A DNA stretch of 64,000 bases, taken from NCBI RefSeq assembly GCF_002288925.2, contig NW_022098037.1, positions 4,860,376 to 4,924,375 of the forward strand, written 5' to 3'. The stretch comes from Delphinapterus leucas (lineage: Eukaryota; Chordata; Mammalia; Artiodactyla; Monodontidae). Below, piece by piece: positions 13,101 through 24,312 of the stretch; the first letter of the stretch is position 1, and the number at the start of each line of letters is the position of its first letter. The notes under the pieces were generated by a model, which saw only the letters and a program-made list of their open reading frames with translations, was not told the origin of the DNA and made no database searches. The translations under genes and the position numbers were made by a program.

Positions 13101-13982
13101 TGTTTTCTCTGTTTCTATTTCATTTATTCCTGCTCTGATCTTTATGATTTCTTTCCTTCTACTACTATGGGTTTTGTTTGTTCTTTTTTCCCTAGTTCCT
13201 TTAGGTGTAAGGTCAGATTGTTTATTTGAGATTTTTCTTGTTTCTTGATGTAGGATTGTATTGCTATAAATTTCCCTCTTAGAACAGCTTTTGCTGCATC
13301 CCATAGATTTTGGATAGTCATGTTTTCATTGTCATTTGTCTCTAGGTGTTGTTTGATTTCCTCTTTGATTTCTTCAGTGATCTTTTGGTTATTTAGTAAT
13401 GTATTGTTTAGCCTCCATGTGTTTGTGTTTTACACATTTTTCCCTGTAATTTATTTCTAATCTCATAGTGTTGTGGTTGGAAAAGATGCTTGATATGATT
13501 TCAATTTTCTTAAATTTACTGAGGCTTGATTTGTGACCCAAGATGTGTTCTATCCTGGAGAATGTTCTGTGTGCACTTGAGAAGAAAGTGTAATCTGCTG
13601 TTTTCAGATGGAATGTCCTATAAATGTCAATTAAATCTATCTGGTCTTTTGTGTCATTTAAAGCTTTTGTTTCCTTATTAATTAACTGTCTGGATGATCT
13701 TTCCATTGGTGTAAGTGAGGTGTTAAAGTCCCCCACTATTACTGTGTTACTGTCAATTTCCTCTTTTATAGCTGTTAGCAGTTGCCTTTTGTACTGAGGT
13801 GCTCTTATGTTGGGTGCATATATATTTATAATTGTTATATCTTCTTCTTGGATTGATCCCTTGATCTTTATGTAGTGTCCTTCCTTGTCTCTTGTAACAT
13901 TCTTTATTTTAAAGTCTATTTTATCTGGTATGAGTATTGCTACTCCAGCTTTCTTCTGATTTCCATTTGCATGGAATAAGAT
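10158..13982 (-). mobile_element. 5'-truncated L1 (3.8 kb), minus strand
   Basis: The left end is a T-run (the poly(A) tail on the minus strand), followed by the cetartiodactyl L1 3' UTR with a CCA-rich run at 10265-10288. ORF2 is then read leftward from the right end. The element stops inside the endonuclease domain at 13982, so ORF1 and the 5' UTR are missing. It is flanked by a short duplication GGGCAAA at 10150-10156 and 13983-13989. It is moderately young, because long ORF2 pieces remain readable, but frameshifts and stops inactivate it. Confidence 0.93.
10565..13982 (-). pseudogene. L1 ORF2 remnant (endonuclease and reverse transcriptase)
   Basis: ORF2p normally nicks DNA with an APE-like endonuclease and primes reverse transcription at the nick. 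Here the endonuclease part (13389-13982) retains 'VGDFNT' but the catalytic SDH motif reads SNH. Reverse-transcriptase blocks follow: '[16 protein letters not shown]' (about 12720-12790), then '[10 protein letters not shown]' (about 12330-12370), then the active-site loop near 12075, where the usual FADD reads FIDD. The C-terminal cysteine motif near 10740-10775 ends HCWWEY instead of HCWWEC. The copy is also broken into at least seven frames. It is non-functional. Confidence 0.9.
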
Positions 13983-13989
13983 GGGCAAA

Positions 13990-15239
13990 TCGTTATTACA
14001 AATTTTAAAATAGAAATTGAGGCAAAAGACTTGGAAGTTTGATATCAGTCCCTGCCAAAATTCTTTAAGTTAAGCAGATGAATTTTGAGGTCTTAGTAAA
14101 TAAACAGGTACTCATAAAAACCAATGGAATTTGCTAAATCAAGATATGCTAAGATAATTTATTTCATTTTTCCTCCCTCCCTTCCTACCTCCTTCTCTCC
14201 CCTCTTTCTTTCCTTCCTATCTTCCTTTATTTTTGTTATTCAACAGGTGCTTATCTGACAGCTCTAGGGATGTTCTGCATGGACTGACAAAACCAAATAT
14301 TGCAAAATCAAAGTGTCAGACAAAGAATTTTGTGTACAAGATGAAGAAATTGAGCTTAGTAATAGCAATTTGATGAAACAACTTTGCATGAGGAGCATGA
14401 AGTTCATTAGTTAATAAAAGATAAAATAGATCTCTAGTAGTTCCCATGGTGTTTTGTCCACTGAGCTTCCTGTGTAACACTTCTCTCAATGTCTCAATAA
14501 AATTATAGGATTCACAGACATACTGGTTACATAAAGCAGTGGAAGGATAACTAGCACTTGCATGAAATCACCAGTGGTACTTGCTCAAAATTCATACTCT
14601 TATTCCTATCTTCTCCCTAGGTTTACTTAATCAAAATTTTGGAGTTGGGTAGAAATTATTTTGCACAGTTATGTTTGAGAAACTTCACCTTTGAGACATG
14701 GTCCCTACTCCCAGTCACTAACCTCATGTATATAGGAGCCCAATTCCAAAAACAACTTCTAGAAAAAAGCTTCTGGAGAGAAGTGCGAAGAGCGCTCAGA
14801 GATTCAGGAAATTTCTTTACCCTGCAGTCCCCTTTAGTCTTGCTACTTGCCCTTGATTATCTAACTCTGTGTTCCTTTATTTGATCATTACTTTAAGTTT
14901 TATGCCCTGATATATTCTATTTTAATCAGAAGGCCCCCCTCTATCCTCAGCATTATTTTTTAACAACAAAAAAGTGGCATTCTATTTCAAGTTCCACTCA
15001 GACTCCGAAATACCCTAACCTAAGCGTCCCAGACCCCTGGGGCCATCTGACAATAGACATGGAAGCTGGTAATTGTTGATACCACCCTCAGTGGTGTAAG
15101 CAAACACTTAAAATACATGATTTTGGACTACTTCTTTAATTTCATTCTCACCATTTCTACCCCCACCTCTATCACCATTCATTTCAGCTATATAATCTGC
15201 AGTTCTTCAAATGCAGCATTATGCTCATCAACATCATAG
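13990..15239. other. Mostly unrecognised; polypyrimidine tract
   Basis: It contains a C/T-rich tract at about 14166-14235 (repeating ttcc, ctcc and cttt). The rest is unique-looking. A frame at 14639-14884 has no recognisable domain and I do not support it as a gene. Confidence 0.5.
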
Positions 15240-15480
15240 CATCCAAAAAAAATCTTTCCTGAAATCTACAAGTCCCTTCCCCACACCCCAGACTAATTTA
15301 TATCTGTGGTTCTTTGGTGCCCTCTGTCTCCATCAAAGCACTTTTCACAATGAACTATGATCTCCACTAAAAAGTAAGGCCCTTCATGACAGGAAACTGT
15401 GTTTATGATGTATCCCCATAACACAGCACAAGGCCAGATTCTTAGGATATGCTTATTATGAGTTAGAGGGATAGGTAGTT
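15240..15480 (+). mobile_element. L2 LINE 3' end
   Basis: The passage 'catgacaggaaactgtg' followed by 'tatccccataacacagcac' matches the sense L2 3' UTR ('aggaactgtgtctt ... tatccccagcacctagcac'). Confidence 0.7.
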
Positions 15481-15660
15481 TGATGGATGGGTGCTGTAAG
15501 AACTCACCTCACAGGTGGAAGTGTCTGGGACAGGCAGAAAAGACTTCAGAAAGGTGATGACATCTGAAGTGCATCTTGAAGTAATGGAGAAACTAAAGTG
15601 GAAGGGCAGATATTCCTCTCCATCACAGCAGCCGGTAACCTTTTTCACACCATGAAAATC

Positions 15661-15960
15661 TATGAATTGAATTACAGCAACAATTCCCTAATTGTTTTTA
15701 CTCTATCCAATAACTTCTAGCTCCTATGTTCCTATGCAATCTTACTAAAATGAAAATCTGAATATGTCCTGCTTCTTAATGTAGCTTGCAAGGTTATTCA
15801 TAATCTGGCTACTGCTTACCTCTTCTGATTTAATAGTCAGCCCTCCCCACATGGAACACTGCATTCTAACCATATATTCCGAAATGTGTCCACTGGGTCT
15901 CAATCTTGTGACTTTCTGGGCAACTGAGAAAGAAACTCTCTTTCTGGTAGAACTGTTAAA
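15661..15960 (+). mobile_element. L2 LINE fragment
   Basis: The order 'tgcaaggttattcataatct', 'ggctactgcttacctcttct' and 'ctccccacatggaacactg' matches the L2 region upstream of its 3' end. It is diverged and boundaries are approximate. Confidence 0.6.
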
Positions 15961-16742
15961 GTAGTGTAAGCCTGGAGATGCTGGTAGAAACCATGGAATA
16001 AAAGCAAGTCTGTGAGTGATGCCAACACAGAAAAAAGCAAAGCCAAGACACAGAGGGAAAAAGAGAGGGAGAGAGACTAAGTCCAGATGACTTCATCTGA
16101 GCCCCTGGATCCAGCTGTACCTAAAGACACACCTAAGCCTGTATGAGCTGCAATAGAAAGAGATCCAAATTCAACTCCACGAATAACATAAAAAGGAGCC
16201 TTAAAGGAGAAAAGTAACCTAAATGAGAAGCCTATGAGATACTTTAGAGATACTTTAGAAGGTATAGTTATGTGTTTTTGAACGAGTGCAGAGGGGATGG
16301 AAGAGTAAGGAAAGATAGGTAACCATGGACTGGATGTGAGTTGGAGATTTTTTTTTTAACCAGCATACGTTGAAACAGTCTTTCTCCATTTAAAGGATCT
16401 GTATTTACAGAACCAGTAAATAGATCAACCAAAAGGAGGGTAAGGGTAAGGAAGTGGAGGCAGTGACTAAATCATCCTGAGTGAGCAGATAATATACAAA
16501 ATCTCCAAAAGTAGTGTTCGCTTATAATCTACTAAAGGCTTTAAACTAAGGGATAGAACATCTACTCAGGAACAGAGTTTACTGTTCGCTATTGTACTGA
16601 TCCCATAACCCATGAAGAAAGGAAGCTCAGAGCCTTAAAGGGGTAGCATCTTAGGTCATTCTGACTGAAGATTGGAATTGTCATTTTTGTTTCATCTTGA
16701 TTGAGCATTGTACAAGGCTAGGCTTGAAGGTTTAGGGGGTGT
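15961..16742. other. No recognised feature
   Basis: Unique-looking sequence with purine-rich patches around 16030-16080. No gene or named repeat can be supported. Confidence 0.5.
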
Positions 16743-16897
16743 TATTTATTTATTTATTTATTGAGTTCCGCCTTCTTTTTATTTTATTTATTTATTTATT
16801 GGAGCTTTTTTTTGTTTTGTTTTGTTTTTAATTGGTGTATAGTTGATTTAAAATGTTCTATTAGTTTCTGCTGTACAGCAAAGTGAAGGCTTAGGTT
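16743..16897 (-). mobile_element. L1 3' tail with (ATTT)n microsatellites
   Basis: The right part ('attggtgtatagttgattta' and 'tttctgctgtacagcaaagt') is the reverse complement of the last ~70 bases of a cetartiodactyl L1. To its left lie a GTTTT-rich tail and two TTTA/ATTT tracts (about 16743-16765 and 16781-16801), which probably grew from the tail. Confidence 0.8.
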
Positions 16898-17119
16898 TTT
16901 AATTCAGGGCTGGTTTTGCACAATATTCTGGAACTTGCTTCTTACACATAAAATCAATGCATGTCTCAAATACTTGTTCTGGATTCCTCACTTCTCTCAA
17001 CCAGGTAAGTAGATGACTATTAATAGCTACCTAAATTAAAGTATTTATGTAAAAATAATTTAAAACAATCACATAAAATTAATATTATTTTCTATTTCAG
17101 GGTAGGGAAAGGAAACAAA

Positions 17120-17330
17120 AATTAGCATATTTTGAAAGCCTGGTGTTACAGGCACTATGTCAACTTGGTGAGTTACAGCTATTTTCTTATTTACCCTTTG
17201 CACAATCCAGTGGGGTAGATTTTATTATTTTCCTTACTTTCAGAAGAGGGAACTGGGGTTCAGCAAGATAGGGAACCTGTCCACGTAACATAGTTAATAA
17301 ACCAAAGTCTGAGATCTTTCTATGATACTG
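17120..17330 (-). mobile_element. MIR SINE
   Basis: Antisense MIR landmarks occur in order: 'acaggcactatgtcaacttg', 'cagtggggtagattttatta', 'ggaactggggttcagcaag' and 'acatagttaataaacc'. Confidence 0.8.
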
Positions 17331-17506
17331 AGGTACCTACCATCATTAAAAACAAAGAAAATCTCAGTGGGTGGTGAAGATAAGCACTGTTGCTTAAGTT
17401 GGGGGGAAAAATCATATAGAAGTACTTAAGCTCAAAGGTAGTATCAAAAAAGAGTTAAGATAAAATTTTCACCCATAGAGGACTTTAAACTGGAATTAAA
17501 AGTAAG

Positions 17507-17558
17507 ATTACCTTCTATATTAATCCTAATTGTCCTCCTAATTACCTTCTATATTAAT
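17507..17558. repeat. Local direct duplication
   Basis: The 19-base string ATTACCTTCTATATTAATC occurs twice, 32 bp apart, separated by a related 'ctaattgtcctcct' spacer. It looks like a replication-slippage duplication in otherwise unnamed sequence. Confidence 0.8.
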
Positions 17559-17879
17559 CATGGGATTTCAGGTAAAGAAAAGATTACTGTAAAATTCTAA
17601 AGAAGGTTTTCAGTGAAACAGAAGAGTTATTTGTCTCCTGGGGAAATATATTTGGGTGCCCAACCAAGTTTCCTTAGGATGGCATTTACTTGGGGGAATT
17701 AAACATTATCTAAAAACCAGACTCTTATTCTTAAATAATCATAAAAATTAATTTCCCTATTGTTTCAAAATTGATATTCAAGCTAATAATGCTCAGGAAG
17801 AATTATACATATTCCATAAGCTGTTATTCACCAAGCACTATGTGTATGGAATTGAACACACTGTAGTAAATAAGACAGA

Positions 17880-19440
17880 TCAGCTCAAAGTCCAACATCT
17901 CATCAGCTCTAAGTCCAAAACCACATCATCTGAATCAAGTGGGGATAAGGCTTGGGTGTAATCCATTATGTTCAGCTCCTGAAGCACAATTCCTCTTCAT
18001 CTATGGATCTATAAACCTAAAGAGACAAGTTATCTTCCTCCCACCTTTTTAACAAATAATGGTAGGACAGGCATAGGATAACAGCTATCTACATTCCAGT
18101 TCAAAAGGGGTGGGAGAGAGGGGAGTAAAAAAGAGTCACTGTTCCAGAGCAGTTCTGAAATCCAGTGGGCAAATGGGATTTTCTTGATTAGGTTTCAAGG
18201 CCTGGGAATTATCCTCCTTGGCTCTCAGCTCCATTTTCTGAAGTCTCCATCCTTCTTGGTTCTGCCCTTCGAGTGATCTTTCCTTTTTCACGAAAGGTAG
18301 CATATGTTTGTTGCCCAGTAGTTTTATCAGCCTGCCTCCTGCCAGTAGAATTTTGGAGATTTGACAGCCTCCTTTCCTTTTGTGCTTTCTCTATCTCTTT
18401 CAGCCTAAGCTGGCAATGTTTTTGCTGAAATAAATTTCTCAAGAACTTTGTGGGTCTACCATGGATTTCACAGGGATTCACTCTAGTAGAGAAATGCCAT
18501 ATCCACAGATGTTTTCAATATTATCCCTTTTCTATATCTTGGCCTCCTGCCAAGATGGATAATGAACAATACTCTTAAGCCTCCTAGAGGTACCCTGGTT
18601 TGATGTAGAAGATCAATGAGGCATACCTTTAACCTCCTGAGAGGGCTTTTGTGTGACTGAATACTCTGACATTTTGATCTTTCTAAATGCAAAAGGTTGT
18701 ATGGTCACACACTCAATTATTTCTTGATACTTTTGGCAGACATAGCATCTTCTGCCATTTGGACAGGCTGAGAATTTTCAAAATCATTCAATCCTAGTTC
18801 ATTTTTGTTTAACATTTCTTCTTTCAATTTACCTCTGTCTACTCACATGTTATTATAAACAAGAGAAAACCAGGCAGCATCTTTGGTACTTCACTTGGAA
18901 ATTTCCTTAGCTATACGTGTAAATTCATATTTCACAATGTTTCACATATTTCATTAATATTTCTGCCAGCACATAATAGGATCCCTCTTCCTCCAGTTTC
19001 CAATAACATTCTCCTCACTTCTGAGCCCTTCAGGGCAGTGTTCTCAAAGTCAAGGTTTCTACCAACTGTCTGTTCATAGTAATTCAGGCTTTCTCTATTA
19101 TGCTCCTCAAAATTTTCCAATAGGTCTCTGCTTATTGACCCATCCCAAAGCCACTCATACATTTTAGGTATGTGTTATAGCAGCACGCCTCTCTTTTTTT
19201 TTTTTTTTTTTCTGGTACGCGGGCCTCTCACTGTTGTGGCCTCTCCCATTGTGGAGCACAGGCTCCGGACGCGCTGGCTCAGTGGCCATGGCTCACAGGC
19301 CTAGCCGCTCCGCGGCGTGTGGGATCTTCCTGGGCCGGGGCATGAACCTGTGTCCCCTGCATCGGCAGGCGGACTCTCAACCACTGCACCAGCAGGGAAG
19401 CCCCGCACGCCTCTCTTGATACCAAAATCTGTATTACTTT
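17880..19440 (-). mobile_element. MaLR retroelement internal region
   Basis: This ~1.3-kb non-LTR block matches the internal sequence of mammalian apparent LTR retrotransposons (MLT1/MST group), read on the minus strand. The remaining open pieces are 18932-19162, 18483-18692 and 18209-18481. They are consistent with decayed gag-like sequence, the last one being very charged (K/R/E/Q-rich). Just left of the LTR (19418-19430), 'gataccaaaat' is the reverse complement of a TGGTATC-type leucine-tRNA primer-binding site, as used by ERVL/MaLR elements. I saw no 3' LTR on the left. A CHR SINE lies between the primer-binding site and the internal body. Confidence 0.75.
19196..19404 (-). mobile_element. 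CHR-type SINE
   Basis: A T-run head (tail on the minus strand) is followed by the CHR body, ending 'cagggaagcccc'. It is flanked by a perfect 13-bp duplication, GCACGCCTCTCTT, at 19183-19195 and 19405-19417. It inserted into the MaLR element next to its primer-binding site. Confidence 0.96.
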
Positions 19441-19925
19441 TCTGTTACTGCATAACAAATTACCATAAACTTAGCAGCTTAAAGCAACATCCAGTTATCT
19501 TCTCCAAGTTTTTTTGACTCAGGAGTCTGGGCATAGTTTAGATAAGACCTCTGCTCAGAGCCTCGAAGGCTGTATTCTGGGCTCCAGGTCTGTGATTCCC
19601 ATCTAGAGCTTAGGGTTCTCTTCCAAGCTCATTCAGATAATTGGAAGAATTCAGTTCCTAGATGCTGTAGGACTAAGGCTTTCAGTTTCTACAGGCTGCC
19701 TCTCTCCTAGTCAAAGCCAATTTACACCACAACTCTGCTTTCTTCTAGGCCAGCAAGGGAACATCTCTCTTTAAAGAGCTCATCTGATTAGGTCAAGCTC
19801 ATCTAGTAAAAAATCTCTCCTTTGATTAACTTAAAATTTATCGATTAGGGACCTTAATTACATCTAAAAATCCCTCTCTCTATATATCCCTTTAAGTTAG
19901 GAAGAAAACTGCTGTCTCACTCCCA
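19430..19925 (-). mobile_element. MLT1-family LTR (5' LTR of the MaLR element)
   Basis: The left end 'tgtattacttttctgttact' is the reverse complement of the MLT1 3' terminus (...TAATACA). Antisense MLT1 landmarks follow, including 'acaaattaccataaac' and 'gattagggaccttaattaca'. Because the primer-binding site and internal region lie to its left on the minus strand, this is the 5' LTR. The right boundary is approximate. Confidence 0.72.
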
Positions 19926-20521
19926 ACTTCCCCATCACGACACACACATACATACATACACAAACATACTTAGTTGTAGATCATAAGGTTTTCCCAAGAT
20001 ACGTCCATATAGGTGCATGATTTTCTCCAGTGGTGCTAAACAGCCTTAGTTTAGCAGCAGAGAATATTGACAGTGGAACTGATCCAAAGAAGGAGGATAA
20101 AGAGGTCCCTAAAGGATTTTTAATATGAAGAAGCAGGAGATATTCGGAGGAGGAACTGAGAGTGGATAAAGGCATCAGGACCAAGACAATGACACACAAA
20201 AGGGCAGCCAATCATCCTGTGATCTAAGTAGAACAGAAATCCCAATGGAAAGACTTTCCTAAGAAATTCTTAGAGGAGCATAATTGCTCATACTCCACCT
20301 TTTAACTAACCAAGAAGTGGTAATCAGACAAACCTTCTAGGAGAGGGCTTACCAACTGAGACTGCATTTAATCTGGAGATGGACAGATGCACTGGAGGCA
20401 ACCTGAGGCACACCCCCCCCCACCCCCTGCCACTTTCCAGGTGTGGTTCTCAGACTTGACAACAAGGACAATTTTTTATTTCATAGGAACCAAGATCAGT
20501 GGTTAAATGAAATGACAGTAC
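19926..20521. other. No recognised feature
   Basis: Unique-looking sequence with a short CA/CATA-rich stretch at 19938-19970 and a C-run at 20414-20428. No gene can be supported. Confidence 0.5.
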
Positions 20522-20954
20522 TGTGCATTAGTTTCCTATTGCTGCTGTAATAAATAACCACAATTTCCTGGCTTAAAAAAACACAAATTTATTATTTTAT
20601 AGTTCTGTCATCAGGGCTGCATTCCTTTTGGGGGTTCTAGGAGAATCTGTTTTCCTGCCTCTGCCAACTTCTAGAGATGAAATGCATTATTTGGTTCATG
20701 GTCCATTCCTCTACCTCCAAAGTCAGCAGCATGGCATATTCAAATCTCTCTCCTATTCTGATATTCTTGTCTTCTATAAGCATATTTGTGATTACATTGG
20801 ACTTACTTAGATTACCCAAGATAATATTCCCATCCCAAAATCCTTAGGTTAACCACATCTGCAAAGTCTCTTTTGTCATGTAAGGCAACATTTCACAGGT
20901 TTGGGGATTAAAGTGTAGACATTGTTGAGGGCCATTATTTTGCTTACCATAACA
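20522..20954 (-). mobile_element. MLT1-family LTR
   Basis: The left end 'gcattagtttcctattgctg' and right end 'gcttaccataaca' are the antisense termini of an MLT1 LTR. Between them are 'acacaaatttattattttat', 'tgattacattggacttac' and 'taaggcaacatttcacagg', in MLT1 order. I found no clear 5-bp target duplication. Confidence 0.8.
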
Positions 20955-21149
20955 GTCAAATGCCTTTCTAATATTCAAACTCAATTAGTTCATTTGACTG
21001 CTGATGAAAATTCTCCGTAATATATTAATGAGTTTGCTTATAAAATTCATTTGCAATATATTTCTACAGATTTTTATATTCTCTAAGAAAATAATAGAGA
21101 GATTGTAATTCACAAATTTGATTAGCTAACAGAAAGTATTAAGAAACAT

Positions 21150-21370
21150 GTACCTAAGGAGCTGCTTCAAAGCATTCACAAAGCATCTAATCTGCTCTTG
21201 TAACTGTCACTTAAAGTAAGGGAAAACTGGATATTATTACAGCCATTTTCAAGTTAGGAAACTAAAGCATGTAGTGGCTTAAGTGGCTTTCCCTAGATCA
21301 CTCAGGGAGGAATACTGAAGGAGTTATGAATAGAACTCAGCCTCCTCTATTCCCATTCAGTAGCTAAAAG
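21150..21370 (-). mobile_element. MIR SINE
   Basis: Antisense MIR: 'ggatattattacagccatt' followed by 'caagttaggaaactaaagc' and 'agatcactcagggagga'. Strongly diverged. Confidence 0.78.
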
Positions 21371-21734
21371 GGCTAGGAATAACGACAATGATTCATACTA
21401 TCTAGTGCTCTTCTCCAGAGCACATCATATCCAAAAGAGAAATCATCACAGAGGCATTAATATGCCTTTGGTTAGTTTTATTTTAACCTCCTCGTTTCAA
21501 TAAGCTCAAAAGAAGTATAGAGAACATGTTTCAACCTGTTCGGGAAATCTACTAGACCTTGAGTCATTTTGCTTGAATTTCAAATAGGTTTGGAAGGTTT
21601 TAAACATTACTTTAAATTTTAAAAACATACATTGCTAATCTAACTGGTAGATAAAAACAAAAAGTAAAGGAATAATGCATGTGCTGAGGGCTTTAATTAC
21701 AGTTGTGCTGACACAGTACTGTAGTAGAGTGGGA

Positions 21735-22045
21735 GGCTATGCTGCATGGTGGTAAAAGCTGGGGGGTCAGAGAGAATTTGGTTAGAATGCCAATTCTTCC
21801 ATGCATACCAGCTGTGTAAACTTGGACAGGCCACCTACCTCTCAGATTCCTTATCATAAAAATATAATAGCTATTTTACAGAGCTGATGTGGAGATTAAA
21901 AATAATGTGTGTAAATTGTATAACTGCATCACTTTGCTGTACACCTGAAACACAACATTGTTAATCAACTATATTCCAATATAAAAAATTTTTAAAAATA
22001 AGGTATGTAAAATACCTAGCACATAAAAGCATTTAATAACTTTCC
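21735..22045 (+). mobile_element. MIR SINE interrupted by an L1 tail
   Basis: Sense MIR landmarks are 'gcatggtggtaaaagctgg', 'ccagctgtgtaaacttgg', 'ctcagattccttatcat' and 'agagctgatgtggagat'. After the inserted L1 tail the 3' part resumes as 'aaaatacctagcacataaa'. Confidence 0.82.
21916..22003 (+). mobile_element. Very short L1 3' tail inside MIR
   Basis: About 88 bp match the extreme L1 3' end: 'catcactttgctgtacacct', 'gttaatcaactatattcca' and an A-rich tail. The flanks 'gtgtgtaaa' and 'gtatgtaaa' look like a short imperfect target duplication, consistent with a severely 5'-truncated insertion. Confidence 0.82.
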
Positions 22046-22089
22046 TACCTAGGAAAAACCTAAAATGTACAAACAGATTTTCCTGCTAA

Positions 22090-22520
22090 AAATATGTGCA
22101 GTGGATACTCTGATATGCTGCCCAGATTCCACTTCAGGGAGGAAGGATTTATTCCCCAGGCTGCTGGGAGTGCTGCTTATGGAAAGCTGTTTGTTGTAAT
22201 CAACAATAAATAGGGATTGCCTTGGCTGAAGACAACCTCCTCACCCAATATCCACCCCCATTCCATGGTGACCTGCCCCTGGACTGCCCCAGTTACTGAT
22301 CCAAAGGTCTGCCGTCCTGATCAGAATTTACCATAGGGTTGGCTAAGGCCTCTGTTGAGACTACTTTCCAGCTCAACTTCTCCCTCTGTCCAGTCCTGCT
22401 TCTTCCATTTCACTTCTGTTCCACAGGTGTTGATCTCAACAGCACTACCTACAAGCCTCCTATACCCTAGTCAGTTAGGAGTCGTTATCTCAGGGAACCC
22501 CATCCAGCAACAAGGTTGCA
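22090..22520. repeat. Unclassified, probably old LTR- or DNA-type repeat
   Basis: This stretch is more C-rich than its surroundings. It has LTR-like features on the plus strand: an AATAAA-containing segment near 22204, pyrimidine-rich sequence, and 'atctcagggaaccccatcc' near 22487, which resembles the ends of several ancient LTRs. I cannot name the family and could be wrong about its nature. Confidence 0.3.
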
Positions 22521-22593
22521 GGGTGTGTTGCTCAGCATCTCATACGGACCTTACCATCATCATTCCCCACAAGGGCACAAGTGCACATGACAC

Positions 22594-22612
22594 AACCGAA
22601 CATTGTTCGGTT
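22594..22612. repeat. 19-bp near-perfect palindrome
   Basis: AACCGAACA-T-TGTTCGGTT has two 9-base arms that are exact reverse complements around a single central base. It holds two CpG sites in an otherwise CpG-poor area. Confidence 0.9.
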
Positions 22613-22639
22613 GCTCTCGCAAGGAGTGAAGAGTAAGGA

Positions 22640-24204
22640 TTCTTAAGCCTTGCATATTACTTCTGCCATTGTTTACCAAGGAGCCGGAGTAAGTGTGACC
22701 CCTCTGCTCCCACTCTATTTTACACTTTCTGAACATCTTTCACTCACCAGTTTGTGTAAAGATTCATATCTAATAAGCAACAATATTGCTTATTGTTAAG
22801 ATTGTTGTCTGGGGTTTGCTTTATAATACTCCAGAAAAAAAAAAAGAGGGAGGATAAATGAAACAAGATTGGTAAAATGTTGATCACTGATGAAGCTGGG
22901 TGACTGGTACAAAGAACTTCATCATACTATTCTCTCTACTTCTATAATATGTTTGAACTTTTCAATAATAAGAAAATTGGATATTAGTATGCCTTAAAAA
23001 AGTACATGCATGTACTTTTAAAAAATACATTTAAGGCATGTACTTTTATGATCAATTTTTAAGACAGGTTTAACAATATATATAAATTCTGTTCTGCTTA
23101 TGTTAAGCAAATAAATCTAAGAAAATATGGAAAAAGTCATATTTCCCAAAGCAGATAAAACAGAGCTTGTTAGGCATCTTTCCAAGTAGTTCTCAAATTT
23201 ATTTTTTAAAGTTGCTGAGGCCTTCCTTAAAAGCAAACCCCATAAGGCATTTCAAACTAAACTTATAAGAGATTTTTAAAAGATTTACTTTTCTTATTAA
23301 AAGTACAATGTACAGCTCTTCTGTGCATTATACAGACTTTTAGATTATTGAGATATTATAATGTAATGGCGAATTATTCCAGTTTTTAAAAGCTCAAATA
23401 TCTAAATGTCTTTTTGAAAACAATATGATTTAGTATAATATGTTTATAAAATCTAGCCTAACCACATCCTACTTTCTCCTCAACCCTTAAAAAGGACTTT
23501 GGAGACTCAGTAACTGGTGCCACCGATATTATTTAAATTTTGGTCAAAACAACTCTGTTCTATATTTATATATAATGATTAAGTGTTGTTAGAATCACAA
23601 TAAGAGAAGGTAGTGTCTGACAAGTATTCAGTCTGCATAGAGTGGTATTATTTCTGTCTAACTCTCAAATGTTTATTTTAAGTATGCTGTGATGAGGAAA
23701 CCCAGAAACGTCCAAATACACTACACAAACACGTTTCCTATATTTGTATTCTTCTACATTTAAAGGGCTTTCTGAAATCTGAGATCTCCAGCAATTGAGG
23801 TAGTTTAATCCAACACTTTGGAGAATAGCATCATTCAGAAAATGAGTTTTCTCAAAGGGACTTGATTATTTCAATAATTATAGAGCTCCCCTAAGGGCTT
23901 CCCATAGCCAGGTTATTATTATGTACAGGTGTTCTTTATATAAATAAGACTTGGTTGACCTGAAACACAAAGAAGGGAATGGAACATTCTAAAGAGAAAC
24001 ACATAAATGGTGCGTTTAGGAGCTAGTCTAATAGCCTATGAAGACTGAATTTTTAAAGCATTTTACCTAGCTCTCTGGACTACCCCCAAATAAACAATCA
24101 AATAAAATCCAAATATGTATAAAATATATGCATGTGACACCCAGTCCATGAGAGATTTGAGAAGAATTTGGTGTAAGATAAATAAGAATGAGATGGGATG
24201 ACAA
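22640..24204. other. No named feature apart from a palindrome
   Basis: AT-rich unique-looking sequence. The only structure I can support is the inverted repeat at 22989-23039, listed separately. Confidence 0.5.
22989..23039. repeat. Nested palindrome / inverted repeat
   Basis: The outer arms ATGCCTTAAA (22989-22998) and TTTAAGGCAT (23030-23039) are exact reverse complements. Nested inside is a perfect 22-bp palindrome at 22998-23019, with half-site AAAAGTACATG. The 12-mer 'gcatgtactttt' recurs at 23036-23047. It could be an MITE remnant or a slippage product. Confidence 0.9.
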
Positions 24205-24312
24205 TCAGGAAAACTAGGTTATAGTACTAGATTTGCCACTAACTAGATCTATGACCCTAGGAGCTTAATTTCTCTGAATCTCAGTTTCTCCATCTGTAAG
24301 ATGAAGGCCCCT
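24205..24312 (+). mobile_element. MIR SINE fragment
   Basis: Sense MIR core: 'gatttgccactaactagatc', 'ttctctgaatctcagtttct' and 'ccatctgtaagatgaag'. Confidence 0.8.

Noticed and set aside
18209..19162. Three adjacent minus-strand frames as a host gene
   Set aside because: They lie in MaLR internal sequence next to an LTR and a primer-binding site, and are remnants of the retroelement.
22594..22612. Palindrome as a glucocorticoid-response-like element
   Set aside because: The half-sites GAACA and TGTTC are separated by one base, not the three that steroid receptors require.
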